This document shows, in pieces, positions 32,715 through 41,092 of a stretch of 46,088 nt of DNA. The number at the start of each line of letters is the position of its first letter. Within the stretch, counting starts at the first letter, position 1. The notes beneath the pieces are model-generated. The model saw nothing but the letters and a program-made list of their open reading frames with translations. It was not told the origin of the DNA and made no database searches. A program made the translations under genes and the position numbers. The DNA is from Ignavibacteriota bacterium. GTDB lineage: Bacteria; Bacteroidota; Ignavibacteria; Palsa-1295. The DNA lies in NCBI GenBank assembly GCA_025357895.1, contig JANYLL010000266.1, positions 1 to 46,088 on the forward strand, written 5' to 3'.

Positions 32715-35438
32715 ATGAAACCACTAAGCTGGAATGAAATAAAAGACCGCGCGCTCAAATTCTCCAAAGAATGGCAGAATGAAACGAGCGAAGATGCTGA
32801 GGCAAAAACATTTTGGGATCAGCTCTTTGAGGTATTCGGCGTTCCGAGAAGGCGCTTTGCTTCTTTTGAAACAAGTGTAAAACGTCAAGGACGTGGTCCG
32901 GGATTTATTGATGTCCTCTGGAAAGGTAAATTACTTGTTGAGCATAAATCAGGCGGAAAGAATTTAGATAAAGCATTCACACAAGCAAAGGATTATTTTC
33001 CGGGTATTGCAGATCATGACCTTCCCCGATATATTATTGTCTGTAACTTTCAGCAATTCAGAATCTATGATCTTGAGAAAAATGAAAAGCCCATAGAATT
33101 CGATCTCAAAGACCTTGTACAGAATGTAAAGCATCTTGGCTTCATCGCTGGTTTTCAGGAAAGAGAGTTTCGTGAAGAAGATCCTGTGAATATCAAAGCT
33201 GCCGAACTTATGGGCAAGCTTCATGATAAGTTAAAAGCTATCGGATATTCAGGACATGAACTCGAAGTCTATCTTGTACGCCTTGTTTTTTGCCTTTTTG
33301 CCGATGATACGACTATCTTCGTTGATGACACTTTTGAAGATTACATATCACTGCGTACTTCGGTTGATGGAAGAGACCTTGCACAAACCTTAGCAGGACT
33401 TTTCGAAGTTTTAAATACGCCTGAAGAAAAAAGGCTGACAAATTTAGACGAAGACCTGCAGGCATTTCCTTATGTCAACGGAAAGCTTTTCGAGGAGCAG
33501 CTTCGCATTGCATCTTTTGATGCAGAGATGAGAAAAATGCTGCTTGAAGCATCGAGGATGGATTGGGGACAAATATCGCCTGCTATTTTTGGTTCGCTCT
33601 TTCAAAGTGTCATGAATCCCGCTCAGCGCAGAAATCTTGGTGCGCATTACACTTCTGAAAAAAATATTATGAAGCTCATCAAGCCGTTATTCTTAGATGA
33701 GCTATGGGAAGAATTCGGAAAGATAAAAAAGAATAAGGGTAAGCTTGAAGAATTTCATGCGAAGCTTGGCAAGCTTCGATTCTTTGATCCGGCTTGCGGA
33801 TGCGGTAACTTCCTTGTTATTACCTACCGCGAACTCAGGCGGCTTGAATTAGAAGTACTTAAAAGTCTCTACGGCGCACAACTTGGTACAAGTCTTGCCG
33901 ATGTGACATTCTGTAATGTTGACCAATTCTATGGAATAGAACTTGAAGAATTCCCCGCACAAATATCTGCAATGGCAATGTGGCTCATAGATCATCAGAT
34001 GAATATGGAAGCATCGAAAGAATTTGGTGAATATTATAGAAGATTACCTCTGACAAAATCTGCAAAGGTCATTACTGGCAATGCACTCAGAATTGATTGG
34101 GAAAGGGTAGTTGGTAATAAAGATGATAATCTTTTTATTCTTGGAAATCCACCGTTTGGAGGAAAACATTTACAATCTGACGAACAAAAGGAAGATATGA
34201 AATTTGTTTGCCCCGATATTCCATTATATGCTTCACTAGATTTTGTTGCAACTTGGTTCGTAAAAGCAGCGAGGTTTATCCAAGATACCAACATTCGTTG
34301 TGCCTTTGTTTCAACAAACTCTATTACCCAAGGTGAGCAAGTTGGAATATTATGGACATATCTATTAGAGAAAGGTATAAAGATACAATTTGCTCACCGC
34401 ACTTTTAAATGGAAAAATGAAGCAAAGGGGCAGGCAGGAGTTTATTGTGTTATAATTGGATTTGGGTTATCTAATATTTCGAAGAAAAGACTGTTTGTTT
34501 ACGAAACGGTTATCTCAAATCCAAATGAAATTTTGGCAAAAAATATTAACCCATACTTGGTTGATTTTGAAGACGAAGTTATTCTAAGTAAGTCAAAATC
34601 AATCTCTAATGCGCCTAAAATGGTATGGGGGAATAAACCTGTGGATGGTGGTCATCTCATATTGGAGGATGGTGAGAAAGAAGAATTTATTAGGAGAGAG
34701 CCGAAGGCATATAAGTTCATCAAGCGACTATTAGGGGCCCGGGAATTTCTTCATTCCGAACTGAGATGGTGTATCTGGTTAGTAGGTGTGGATCCTCAAA
34801 TATTAAAATCTATGCCACTTGTTATGGAGCGAATTCGACTCGTTAAGAAGATGAGGCTAAATAGTAAAGACAAGGGAGCACGTGATCTTGCCAAAACTCC
34901 ATATTTATTTAGAGATACTAGAAATCCTAAGAGTTTTATCCTAATTCCAAGTGTTTCATCTGAAAATAGAAATTACGTGCCAATGGGATTTTTTGGAGAA
35001 GACGTAATTACCTCTAATTTATGTCACATGGTACCTAATGGTACATTGTATGATTTTGGAATACTAATGTCCCAAGCACATATGGCTTGGATGCGTGCAG
35101 TTTGTGGAAGATTGAAAAGTGATTACCGATATTCGAGTAATCTTGTCTATAATAATTTCCCCTGGCCAACATCACCAAAAGAAGCACAGAAGAAAAAAGT
35201 AGAAGAGGCGGCGCAGGCTGTGCTTCATGCGCGGAAGGAATTTCCGGATGCAACACTTGCTGATCTTTATGATCCGAACACGATGCCGAAAGTCTTGCTC
35301 GATGCCCACCGGAAATTAGATTCTGCCGTAGATGCCTGCTATAGAAAAGCAGCCTTCAAAACCGAACTCGAACGGTTAGAATTTTTATTCGGAATGTATA
35401 AGGAGTTGGTGAAGGGGGAGGAAGAAGCAGAAAAATAA
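32715..35438 (+). CDS. MmeI-family (type IIL) restriction-modification enzyme
   Basis: This 907-residue single chain carries both nuclease and methyltransferase. The start is ATG 32715 (MKPLSWNEIK); an open extension to 32673 runs through a palindrome. The nuclease motif is Asp66-X9-Glu76-His-Lys78, the D-X9-ExK spacing known for MmeI. A helical spacer covers about residues 150-300. The N6-adenine methyltransferase follows: motif X GAHYTSEKNI near 308, motif I FDPACGCGNFL near 356, and motif IV GNPPFGG near 477. A target-recognition segment covers ~600-840 and a helical tail ends the chain. The family methylates one strand and cuts about 20 nt away. The specificity part is clearly AT-richer than its flanks. 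No separate methylase or specificity subunit is adjacent, as expected. Confidence 0.95.
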   Translation: MKPLSWNEIKDRALKFSKEWQNETSEDAEAKTFWDQLFEVFGVPRRRFASFETSVKRQGRGPGFIDVLWKGKLLVEHKSGGKNLDKAFTQAKDYFPGIADHDLPRYIIVCNFQQFRIYDLEKNEKPIEFDLKDLVQNVKHLGFIAGFQEREFREEDPVNIKAAELMGKLHDKLKAIGYSGHELEVYLVRLVFCLFADDTTIFVDDTFEDYISLRTSVDGRDLAQTLAGLFEVLNTPEEKRLTNLDEDLQAFPYVNGKLFEEQLRIASFDAEMRKMLLEASRMDWGQISPAIFGSLFQSVMNPAQRRNLGAHYTSEKNIMKLIKPLFLDELWEEFGKIKKNKGKLEEFHAKLGKLRFFDPACGCGNFLVITYRELRRLELEVLKSLYGAQLGTSLADVTFCNVDQFYGIELEEFPAQISAMAMWLIDHQMNMEASKEFGEYYRRLPLTKSAKVITGNALRIDWERVVGNKDDNLFILGNPPFGGKHLQSDEQKEDMKFVCPDIPLYASLDFVATWFVKAARFIQDTNIRCAFVSTNSITQGEQVGILWTYLLEKGIKIQFAHRTFKWKNEAKGQAGVYCVIIGFGLSNISKKRLFVYETVISNPNEILAKNINPYLVDFEDEVILSKSKSISNAPKMVWGNKPVDGGHLILEDGEKEEFIRREPKAYKFIKRLLGAREFLHSELRWCIWLVGVDPQILKSMPLVMERIRLVKKMRLNSKDKGARDLAKTPYLFRDTRNPKSFILIPSVSSENRNYVPMGFFGEDVITSNLCHMVPNGTLYDFGILMSQAHMAWMRAVCGRLKSDYRYSSNLVYNNFPWPTSPKEAQKKKVEEAAQAVLHARKEFPDATLADLYDPNTMPKVLLDAHRKLDSAVDACYRKAAFKTELERLEFLFGMYKELVKGEEEAEK

Positions 35439-35529
35439 AAAGACGAAAGAGAGGAAAGGAACTAAGTAGTAGGTGCTTATTGGTTATACTTGAGTATGAA
35501 ATCGAAAATCTATAGATCACGTTCATTAC

Positions 35530-35558
35530 GAGTCCGCCCCCGGCGGACTCTTTGTTTT
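35530..35558 (+). terminator. Terminator-like palindrome after the MmeI-type gene
   Basis: GAGTCCGCC (35530-35538) and GGCGGACTC (35542-35550) form a 9-bp perfect stem with a CCC loop, followed by TTTGTTTT. It is a good intrinsic terminator. It shares the AGTCCGCC arm with the palindrome at 32677. The rest of the 284-bp gap shows only a short alternating GTGCGCGCGCGTAC run at 35570-35583. Confidence 0.8.
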
Positions 35559-35722
35559 AAGGGAGGGAATGTGCGCGCGCGTACTGTTATGTTGTTGTAA
35601 AATAATGCGGTTACAGTGGCTTCAGGGCGAAATGGAGCATAGAGAATCTATAAACGAATCCCTTTCCCCAAAACATTGTTTACCTGTTTGCGTAATATTT
35701 TAATTATAGGAGATAGATATTT

Positions 35723-36130
35723 ATGTATGATCCAGTGATGGTACAGCCGATGAGAGATGAAGTAGTTCGTATTGGTATGAAAGAAATGCGGACGGCTGAG
35801 GAAGTTGATAAGGAATTAAATGCTTCGGGTACGGCTTTCGTATTCATTAATTCAGTTTGCGGCTGTGCTGCCGGCGGAGCAAGACCGGCATTAAAATTAG
35901 CATTGCAGCATTCGAAAAAACCCGACCGCATCACAACGGCTTTTGCAGGAAATGATGTTGAAGCAGTTGCACGAGCACGATCATTTTTCACGGGATTCCC
36001 GCCATCGTCGCCGCAATTTGCCATCATCAAGGACGGCAAACTTGCATGGATGATGGAGCGTTGGCAGATCGAGGGCAGAGCACCGGAAGCGATCGCTGCG
36101 GAATTGGTGAAAGTTTTTGATGCGATGTAA
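35723..36130 (+). CDS. Bacilliredoxin, BrxA/BrxB (YphP) family
   Basis: This 135-residue thioredoxin-fold protein has the unusual active site Cys46-Gly-Cys48 (NSVCGCAAGGARP), the hallmark of bacilliredoxins. They remove bacillithiol from proteins after oxidative stress. FTGFPPSSPQFAIIKDGKLAWMMERW-type C-terminal residues complete the fold. AGGAGAT lies 8 bp before ATG 35723, one of the clearest Shine-Dalgarno sites in the window. It implies the cell makes bacillithiol or a methylated relative; no biosynthesis gene is in view. Confidence 0.94.
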   Translation: MYDPVMVQPMRDEVVRIGMKEMRTAEEVDKELNASGTAFVFINSVCGCAAGGARPALKLALQHSKKPDRITTAFAGNDVEAVARARSFFTGFPPSSPQFAIIKDGKLAWMMERWQIEGRAPEAIAAELVKVFDAM

Positions 36131-36144
36131 GTAATTGTTACATT

Positions 36145-36216
36145 GGTAGGCGTAGGCTTTAGCCTGCGAGCGCGCTTCTCGATTACAGATTCACGCAGGC
36201 TAAAGCCCTAACCCTA
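36145..36216. repeat. REP-like inverted repeat (GGCTTTAGCC type)
   Basis: The left arm GGTAGGCGTAGGCTTTAGCC (from 36145, extending through TGCG) matches the complement of the right arm CGCAGGCTAAAGCCCTAACC (from 36194, ending CTACC at 36218), apart from one indel and small mismatches. It is the same family as 21857-21955, including the GGTAG/CTACC ends. Confidence 0.85.
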
Positions 36217-36230
36217 CCGATATAAAGAAT

Positions 36231-36267
36231 AAAAAAATCCCGCGAGTTGATCGCGGAATTTTTTTCC
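36231..36267 (+). terminator. Probable intrinsic terminator of the bacilliredoxin gene
   Basis: CCGCGA pairs with TCGCGG around GTTGA, flanked by an A run before and a run of seven T after. One outer pair is mismatched. It lies 100 bp after the stop codon, beyond the REP-like element. Confidence 0.7.
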
Positions 36268-36321
36268 TTTATTTTACATCCGTTATTGGTATGATTTTTG
36301 TATAGTTAAGAAAACCACAGA

Positions 36322-37833
36322 ATGCTTCAGCTACGGCAAAAAATGGGAATGCATCAGAAAATGACACCTCAGCAGGTGCAATATCTGAAGCTATTACAAA
36401 CTCCTGCCGCAGAGCTTGAAGCGAAGATCAAAGAAGAATTAGATGATAATCCGCTGCTCGAAGAAGTCTCCGAAGATGAGCAGCTGCAATCTGACCAAAA
36501 TGAAATAACCACTCCGATCGCCGGCTCATCCGAACAAGCTTCCACCGAATCAGGAACAGCCGTTGCCGAACCGATTGAGCGAAGTAACGACTATACTCTT
36601 GAAGATTTTTTAAACGACGAAACAGAGGGATTCAAGGCACCGCGAATTTCCCGCTCCGATGATGACGATGAAAATTCAGAGCGCTATCAACAAGCTTCGG
36701 AGGAAAGTTTTATCGAATCACTTTCGATGCAGCTTTCTCTGCTTGAATTATCCCCGCGCTTGCGTGTGCTCTCTGAAGAAATCATCGGTTCACTTGATGA
36801 AGACGGATACCTTCGTGAACCGCTCGAGCAGATCGTGCGTGATACAAGTGTTTATTTTGGCGAAGAATATACGGAGATCGAATCCGAGCGATTGTTAAAA
36901 CGCATTCAAAAGCTCGATCCTATTGGTGTCGCAGCTCGGAATTTACAGGAATGCCTGACGGTGCAATTGGAAGCGATCTATGATCATTCCCCTGCGCGTG
37001 AAGTTGCAATGGAAATCTTGCGCGATCATTACGAGCATTTCATAAAGAAAAATTATCAGGTCCTTGCAAAAAAATTGCGGATGGAAATGCATGATCTGAA
37101 GCCTGCTATCGATCTGATCCAACATCTTAATCCCAAGCCCGGCGCGCCTTCTCGCCCTGCATCGGAGAGTACGCGCTATATCACTCCCGATTTTTATATT
37201 GAAAAAACTCCGAGCGGAAAAGATTTCGTTATTACACTGAACGAGCGTGGCATACCAACACTGCGCGTGAACGCTTCCTATAAGGAGCTTGCAAAAAAGA
37301 AAGGTACGAACGGTGCAAAACCGTTGCCGGATGATGCGCGGGAATTCATCAATAAAAAATTCGAAGCGGCAAAGTTCTTTTTAGCAGCGATCTATCAACG
37401 CCGCGAAACATTGCTTCGCGTGATGACTTCTATCGTTCATCGGCAGCATGAATTCTTTATCAGCGGTGAAAAGTTTTTAAAGCCGATGATCTATAAGACC
37501 ATTGCCGAAGAGATCGGCATGGATATATCTACGATCTGCCGCGTCGTAAACGGAAAATATTGCCAATGCGATTACGGAGTATTCGAATTAAAATATTTTT
37601 TCAGCGAAGCGATTCCTGTTGATGGCGGCGAAGGTGAATCGGTTTCAAATAAAGTTGTGAAAGCGCGTATTAAAGAACTGATCGAATCCGAAAATCCCGG
37701 AAAGCCTTTTAATGATGATAAACTCGTCGAGATGCTTCGGGCAGATAGCTATGATCTTGCCAGGCGCACTGTCGCTAAATATCGTGAGCAGATGCATATC
37801 CCTGTTGCCAGGATGAGGAAGAAGATATTGTAA
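36322..37833 (+). CDS. rpoN: RNA polymerase sigma-54 factor
   Basis: This is a 503-residue sigma-54. Region I at the N terminus has LRQKMGMHQKMTPQQVQYLKLLQTP and ELDDNPLLEE, which bind activator and core. An acidic linker follows at about 50-120. The core-binding domain includes LDEDGYLREPLEQI and KLDPIGVAARNLQECL, and the HTH contains IAEEIGMDISTICRVVNGKY. The RpoN box is ARRTVAKYREQMHIP near the C terminus, fully conserved. It would direct transcription from -24/-12 promoters with an enhancer-binding protein; none of those is encoded here. Confidence 0.97.
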   Translation: MLQLRQKMGMHQKMTPQQVQYLKLLQTPAAELEAKIKEELDDNPLLEEVSEDEQLQSDQNEITTPIAGSSEQASTESGTAVAEPIERSNDYTLEDFLNDETEGFKAPRISRSDDDDENSERYQQASEESFIESLSMQLSLLELSPRLRVLSEEIIGSLDEDGYLREPLEQIVRDTSVYFGEEYTEIESERLLKRIQKLDPIGVAARNLQECLTVQLEAIYDHSPAREVAMEILRDHYEHFIKKNYQVLAKKLRMEMHDLKPAIDLIQHLNPKPGAPSRPASESTRYITPDFYIEKTPSGKDFVITLNERGIPTLRVNASYKELAKKKGTNGAKPLPDDAREFINKKFEAAKFFLAAIYQRRETLLRVMTSIVHRQHEFFISGEKFLKPMIYKTIAEEIGMDISTICRVVNGKYCQCDYGVFELKYFFSEAIPVDGGEGESVSNKVVKARIKELIESENPGKPFNDDKLVEMLRADSYDLARRTVAKYREQMHIPVARMRKKIL

Positions 37834-37848
37834 CTCCTAATTCTTCGT

Positions 37849-39126
37849 ATGCTTTTAAAAACCATCATTTTTTTTCTTTTTTCTTTTCTTTTTTCCATTA
37901 TTGCGCCATGTCAAGTCCGCACAGGTCTTGATAATCTTATTGCTGAGAAATTTGCACAGCTTAAAGGTAAAAGAATCGGACTTATCTGCAATCAAACATC
38001 CCGTACATTAAAGGGTGAGTTTTCGCCGAAGCTTTTTGTAAAGCAGAAATCTTTTAAGCTTGTTGCATTATTTTCTCCTGAGCATGGATTATCGGGTGAG
38101 CGCAAAGCAGGGGTTCCAAGCGATAGCTCGGAAACATTTGAAGGCATACCAGTCTATTCACTTTATGGCGGCAATCGCAAACCGGCTCGTTCGAAGTTGC
38201 GGGGGATCGATGCGCTGGTTTTTGATATTCAAGATATCGGTGTTCGCCCATATACGTATCTTTCTACGATGATCTATGCAATGGAAGCGGCGGCTGAATA
38301 TCAGATCGAGTTTATTATTCTCGATAGACCGAATCCACTTTCCGGCGAGCGAATCGAAGGGAATATTTTAGATTCCGGATTGCGATCATTTTTAGGAGTC
38401 ATACCGATTCCCTATCTACATGGTATGACACTCGGAGAGTTGGCAGAAATGGCAAAAGACCGAAAGTGGTTTATTGATGCAGAGAGTTTAGAACTTTCAG
38501 TTATCAAAATGACGGGATGGAAACGGAGTATGTATTGGAATGAAACAGGCCTGAAATGGAAATCACCAAGCCCGAATATTCCGACTTTTGAAAGTGCCGT
38601 AGGATGCGCAATCTTTGGCGCAATCGGAGAACTTGGGATACTTTCAGTTGGAATCGGTTCCGACATGCCGTTCTTACGTATTGGTTCAAAACTTGTTCAG
38701 CCGCAATTTTTGGAACAAGCGGTTCTTTCCTCATTGCCGAAAGGAATTTCTGCGAAAAGAGAAGATTTTACTGTACCGTATGAGGATTCCAGTAAAACTT
38801 TTTTTGGAATGAAGATCATTCTGCCGCACAATATGGAAAAAGTCATTACACTATATGGTCCGGAATTTATTATAGTAAAGAAACTCATGGCTGATTCAAT
38901 TTTTATGAATTCATTTACTTCTTTAAAGCTCGGCAAGCAGAAAATTCTGGAAAAGGTAACAGGTGTTCATAATTTTATGCAGGCATTCACCTCAGATGTG
39001 CAGGCAATAATTCCTGGAGAAAACGGCAATAGAAATGTAAGTCTCGTCGAAGGATTTTTGTTTAAGTGGCAAAAAGATGCAGCGCGATTTCGCGGGTTAA
39101 GAAAAAAATACCTCCTCTATAATTAA
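37849..39126 (+). CDS. DUF1343 protein, NamZ-like exo-N-acetylmuramidase
   Basis: The 425-residue product has a hydrophobic signal peptide (IIFFLFSFLFSIIAPCQ). DUF1343 features are plain: KGKRIGLICNQTSRTLKG, LVALFSPEHGLSGERKAG, VFDIQDIGVRPYTYLSTM, ILDRPNPLSGERIEGN and PYLHGMTLGELAEM. The characterised family member, NamZ, removes terminal N-acetylmuramic acid from peptidoglycan fragments. The FSPEHG and DIQDIGVR motifs are the conserved catalytic-site elements. It likely works in the periplasm in cell-wall recycling. It starts 15 bp after rpoN and is probably co-transcribed with it. Confidence 0.93.
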   Translation: MLLKTIIFFLFSFLFSIIAPCQVRTGLDNLIAEKFAQLKGKRIGLICNQTSRTLKGEFSPKLFVKQKSFKLVALFSPEHGLSGERKAGVPSDSSETFEGIPVYSLYGGNRKPARSKLRGIDALVFDIQDIGVRPYTYLSTMIYAMEAAAEYQIEFIILDRPNPLSGERIEGNILDSGLRSFLGVIPIPYLHGMTLGELAEMAKDRKWFIDAESLELSVIKMTGWKRSMYWNETGLKWKSPSPNIPTFESAVGCAIFGAIGELGILSVGIGSDMPFLRIGSKLVQPQFLEQAVLSSLPKGISAKREDFTVPYEDSSKTFFGMKIILPHNMEKVITLYGPEFIIVKKLMADSIFMNSFTSLKLGKQKILEKVTGVHNFMQAFTSDVQAIIPGENGNRNVSLVEGFLFKWQKDAARFRGLRKKYLLYN

Positions 39127-39131
39127 AAACA

Positions 39132-39512
39132 ATGGCAGAACAATTCACCTATCAACCCGGAGTCTGTAATATCGATGGCAATGGTGTTCATTGGAGAAAG
39201 CGACTTGGATTTATTTGTTTGACAGTGGGACTACTATCGCTTCCGGCGATGTACTACATTCATCTTGGACTAATCTTTCGATTTATTATTTGTGCAGGAT
39301 TTGGATTTACGGCTTCGCTTAATCTTTTGCAGGCAAAAGAACATTTTTGCGTTGTGAATGCATCAAAAAGGACATTTGAAAGCTCAATGCATCAAACAAA
39401 GATCATAGATGATCTTTATAAAGATATAGATATGAGAAAAACGGCAAGCTTGATGGGAAAGGCGCTAATTTATGCTTTGGCTGCTGGATGCTTAGGACTT
39501 CTGCCCATCTAA
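39132..39512 (+). CDS. Small membrane protein, unknown
   Basis: This 126-residue protein starts 5 bp after the DUF1343 gene. A short hydrophilic N terminus (FTYQPGVCNIDGNGVHWRKR) precedes two adjacent membrane helices (GFICLTVGLLSLPAMYYI and LIFRFIICAGFGFTASL); a cytoplasmic-looking middle (ASKRTFESSMHQTKIIDDLY) and a last hydrophobic helix (ALIYALAAGCLGLLPI) follow. I recognise no family. Its 3' end overlaps a small minus-strand gene by 21 bp. Confidence 0.75.
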   Translation: MAEQFTYQPGVCNIDGNGVHWRKRLGFICLTVGLLSLPAMYYIHLGLIFRFIICAGFGFTASLNLLQAKEHFCVVNASKRTFESSMHQTKIIDDLYKDIDMRKTASLMGKALIYALAAGCLGLLPI

Positions 39513-39611
39513 TTTTTTTTCCGCTGCTTTTTTTTCTGCCCATACATCTTTATAGCAGATATAGATGATCCCTGCCATTCCGGCTAACATTCCGAGAAAG
39601 AAAATAAACAT
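39492..39611 (-). CDS. 39-residue single-helix membrane peptide
   Basis: This short gene reads from ATG 39611 to a TAA at 39494-39492. The product starts with one membrane helix (MFIFFLGMLAGMAGIIYICY) and continues with a charged tail (KDVWAEKKAAEKKLDGQKS). GGAG sits 7 bp before the ATG, a better ribosome site than most genes here. The layout resembles small accessory membrane subunits (CcoQ- or CcmD-like size), but I see no diagnostic motif. It overlaps the end of the convergent gene at 39132-39512. Confidence 0.65.
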   Translation of the reverse strand: MFIFFLGMLAGMAGIIYICYKDVWAEKKAAEKKLDGQKS

Positions 39612-39682
39612 AATATTGCTCCTATAATAGTTATCGAATGGAGATAACGGCGAAAGAGGAAAATTAGTTTTCGGGGAAAATG

Positions 39683-39709
39683 TAGCGCGGGCGTCTCGCC
39701 CGCGTTACG
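39683..39709. repeat. Short GC-rich palindrome
   Basis: GTAGCGCGGGCG (39683-39694) and CGCCCGCGTTAC (39698-39709) form a 12-bp stem (one G-U pair) with a TCT loop. It lies 6 bp past the MFS gene stop codon (minus) and ahead of the 39-residue peptide gene. It could serve as a terminator stem or as another REP-like unit with GTAG/TTAC ends. Confidence 0.75.
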
Positions 39710-39714
39710 ATTTC

Positions 39715-41037
39715 TTACAGTGCCATAACCTGATTATACATCTCTGCCCGTATTGCTTTTGATCCGCTTCTTTTTGCAACGACCGATAGACTCGGCAGTT
39801 TGCGGACGAAACGATATGTAAGTGATGCAACGATAAGAAGAATAATTGAATCTGTCCACAGAGCCGTGCCGACGCCGTATTCATGTGCTAAGAATCCGGC
39901 AAGCAAACTTCCAAAAGGAAAGAGACCTGCAAAAGCAAGCGAGTAAATGCCCATCACTCTGCCGCGCAGTTCATCGGGGACGAATCGCTGCAATGTCGAA
40001 TTAGCGGTGATGAAAAAGGTAATAACACTCCAGCCCGTAACTCCCAAGCAGAAAAGAACCGGAAGAGTTGATGTGAAAAGCGGAATAAGACTTATCGAAG
40101 CGATAAATGTTGCAATAGAAAAATACACCATGAAACGCGCACGCAATTTATTACTGAAGGCTGCTTGTGTCAAGGCGGCAACAAGCGCACCGAGCCCGTT
40201 CGCTGAAAGCAATGCGCCATACGTTGCCGAATTTCCTTTTAATATTTCCACAGCAATCACCGGAAGATTCACTGTATAGCTCCAGGCAAAAAGTGTCATT
40301 GCAATGACAAGAACCATCAACGCCCTGAAGTTCGGAATATTATATAAATATCGCACGCCTACTTTCATTGATTGCATCCGGGATTCATCTTTCAATCTTC
40401 TGTTGCGCACTTCATGGGGCATGCGCATCATCAGCAAACCGATGATTACGGCGAGAAATGAAATGCCATTAAGCAAAAAACACAGCTCGATCGAAACTGT
40501 TGCGATGATCAGCGCACCAAGCGCCGGTCCGATCAGACGCGCTGCATTAAAGATCGCCGAGTTCAGCGCAACGGCATTCGGAATATCATCTTTACCAACC
40601 ATTTCGACCACAAATGCCTGACGTGTCGGAAGATCGAAAGCAATTGTTGCGCCGGAAAGTAAATTCACTATACCAAGAATCCAGATGGCAGTCCAATTTT
40701 GCCAGACAAAAAAAGCAAGTAGAAAGGCAAAAATACCGAGCAATGATTGCGTAATAAGTAAGATCTTTCGTTTGGGAAATTCATCGGCAATTGTGCCCGC
40801 ATAGACTCCGAGAAAAAGTATTGGCACTGCGCCAAGAAATCCCATAAGTCCGAGCGCGCGCGAATCTTTGGTGATTGAATAGACAAGCCATGCCAGTGCA
40901 GTATTCTGTAGCCACGTTCCGATAAGCGACACGCATTGCCCGAAAAAGAACAGACGGTAGTTGCGATGGCGTATCGAGCGGAAGGTCGTTCGAAACAGAT
41001 CAGAAAAATCAACCAGACGCGGAGCAGAAAAACGCAT
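39715..41037 (-). CDS. MFS transporter, EntS/MFS_3-like exporter
   Basis: This 440-residue, twelve-helix protein of the major facilitator superfamily starts with FRSIRHRNYRLFFFGQCVSLIGTW, the usual opening of the EntS/DUF894 branch. The loop 2-3 signature is present as GTIADEFPKRKILLITQ (GxxxDxxxxRK form), with FDLPTRQAFVVEMVGKDDIPNAVALNS in the middle and PDELRGRVMGIYSLAFAG in the second half. Relatives export siderophores or drugs. It lies 55 bp after the T9SS protein gene in the same direction. The exported compound cannot be inferred. Confidence 0.92.
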   Translation of the reverse strand: MRFSAPRLVDFSDLFRTTFRSIRHRNYRLFFFGQCVSLIGTWLQNTALAWLVYSITKDSRALGLMGFLGAVPILFLGVYAGTIADEFPKRKILLITQSLLGIFAFLLAFFVWQNWTAIWILGIVNLLSGATIAFDLPTRQAFVVEMVGKDDIPNAVALNSAIFNAARLIGPALGALIIATVSIELCFLLNGISFLAVIIGLLMMRMPHEVRNRRLKDESRMQSMKVGVRYLYNIPNFRALMVLVIAMTLFAWSYTVNLPVIAVEILKGNSATYGALLSANGLGALVAALTQAAFSNKLRARFMVYFSIATFIASISLIPLFTSTLPVLFCLGVTGWSVITFFITANSTLQRFVPDELRGRVMGIYSLAFAGLFPFGSLLAGFLAHEYGVGTALWTDSIILLIVASLTYRFVRKLPSLSVVAKRSGSKAIRAEMYNQVMAL

Positions 41038-41092
41038 ATTTCATTCTACGAAAATATGCACCGAAGGTTACCGAAAAACTACCTTCTGTAAT

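Noticed and set aside
35570..35583. Alternating GTGCGCGCGCGTAC run, a possible Z-DNA site
   Set aside because: It is only 14 bp and stands alone in a short gap; no functional context supports it.
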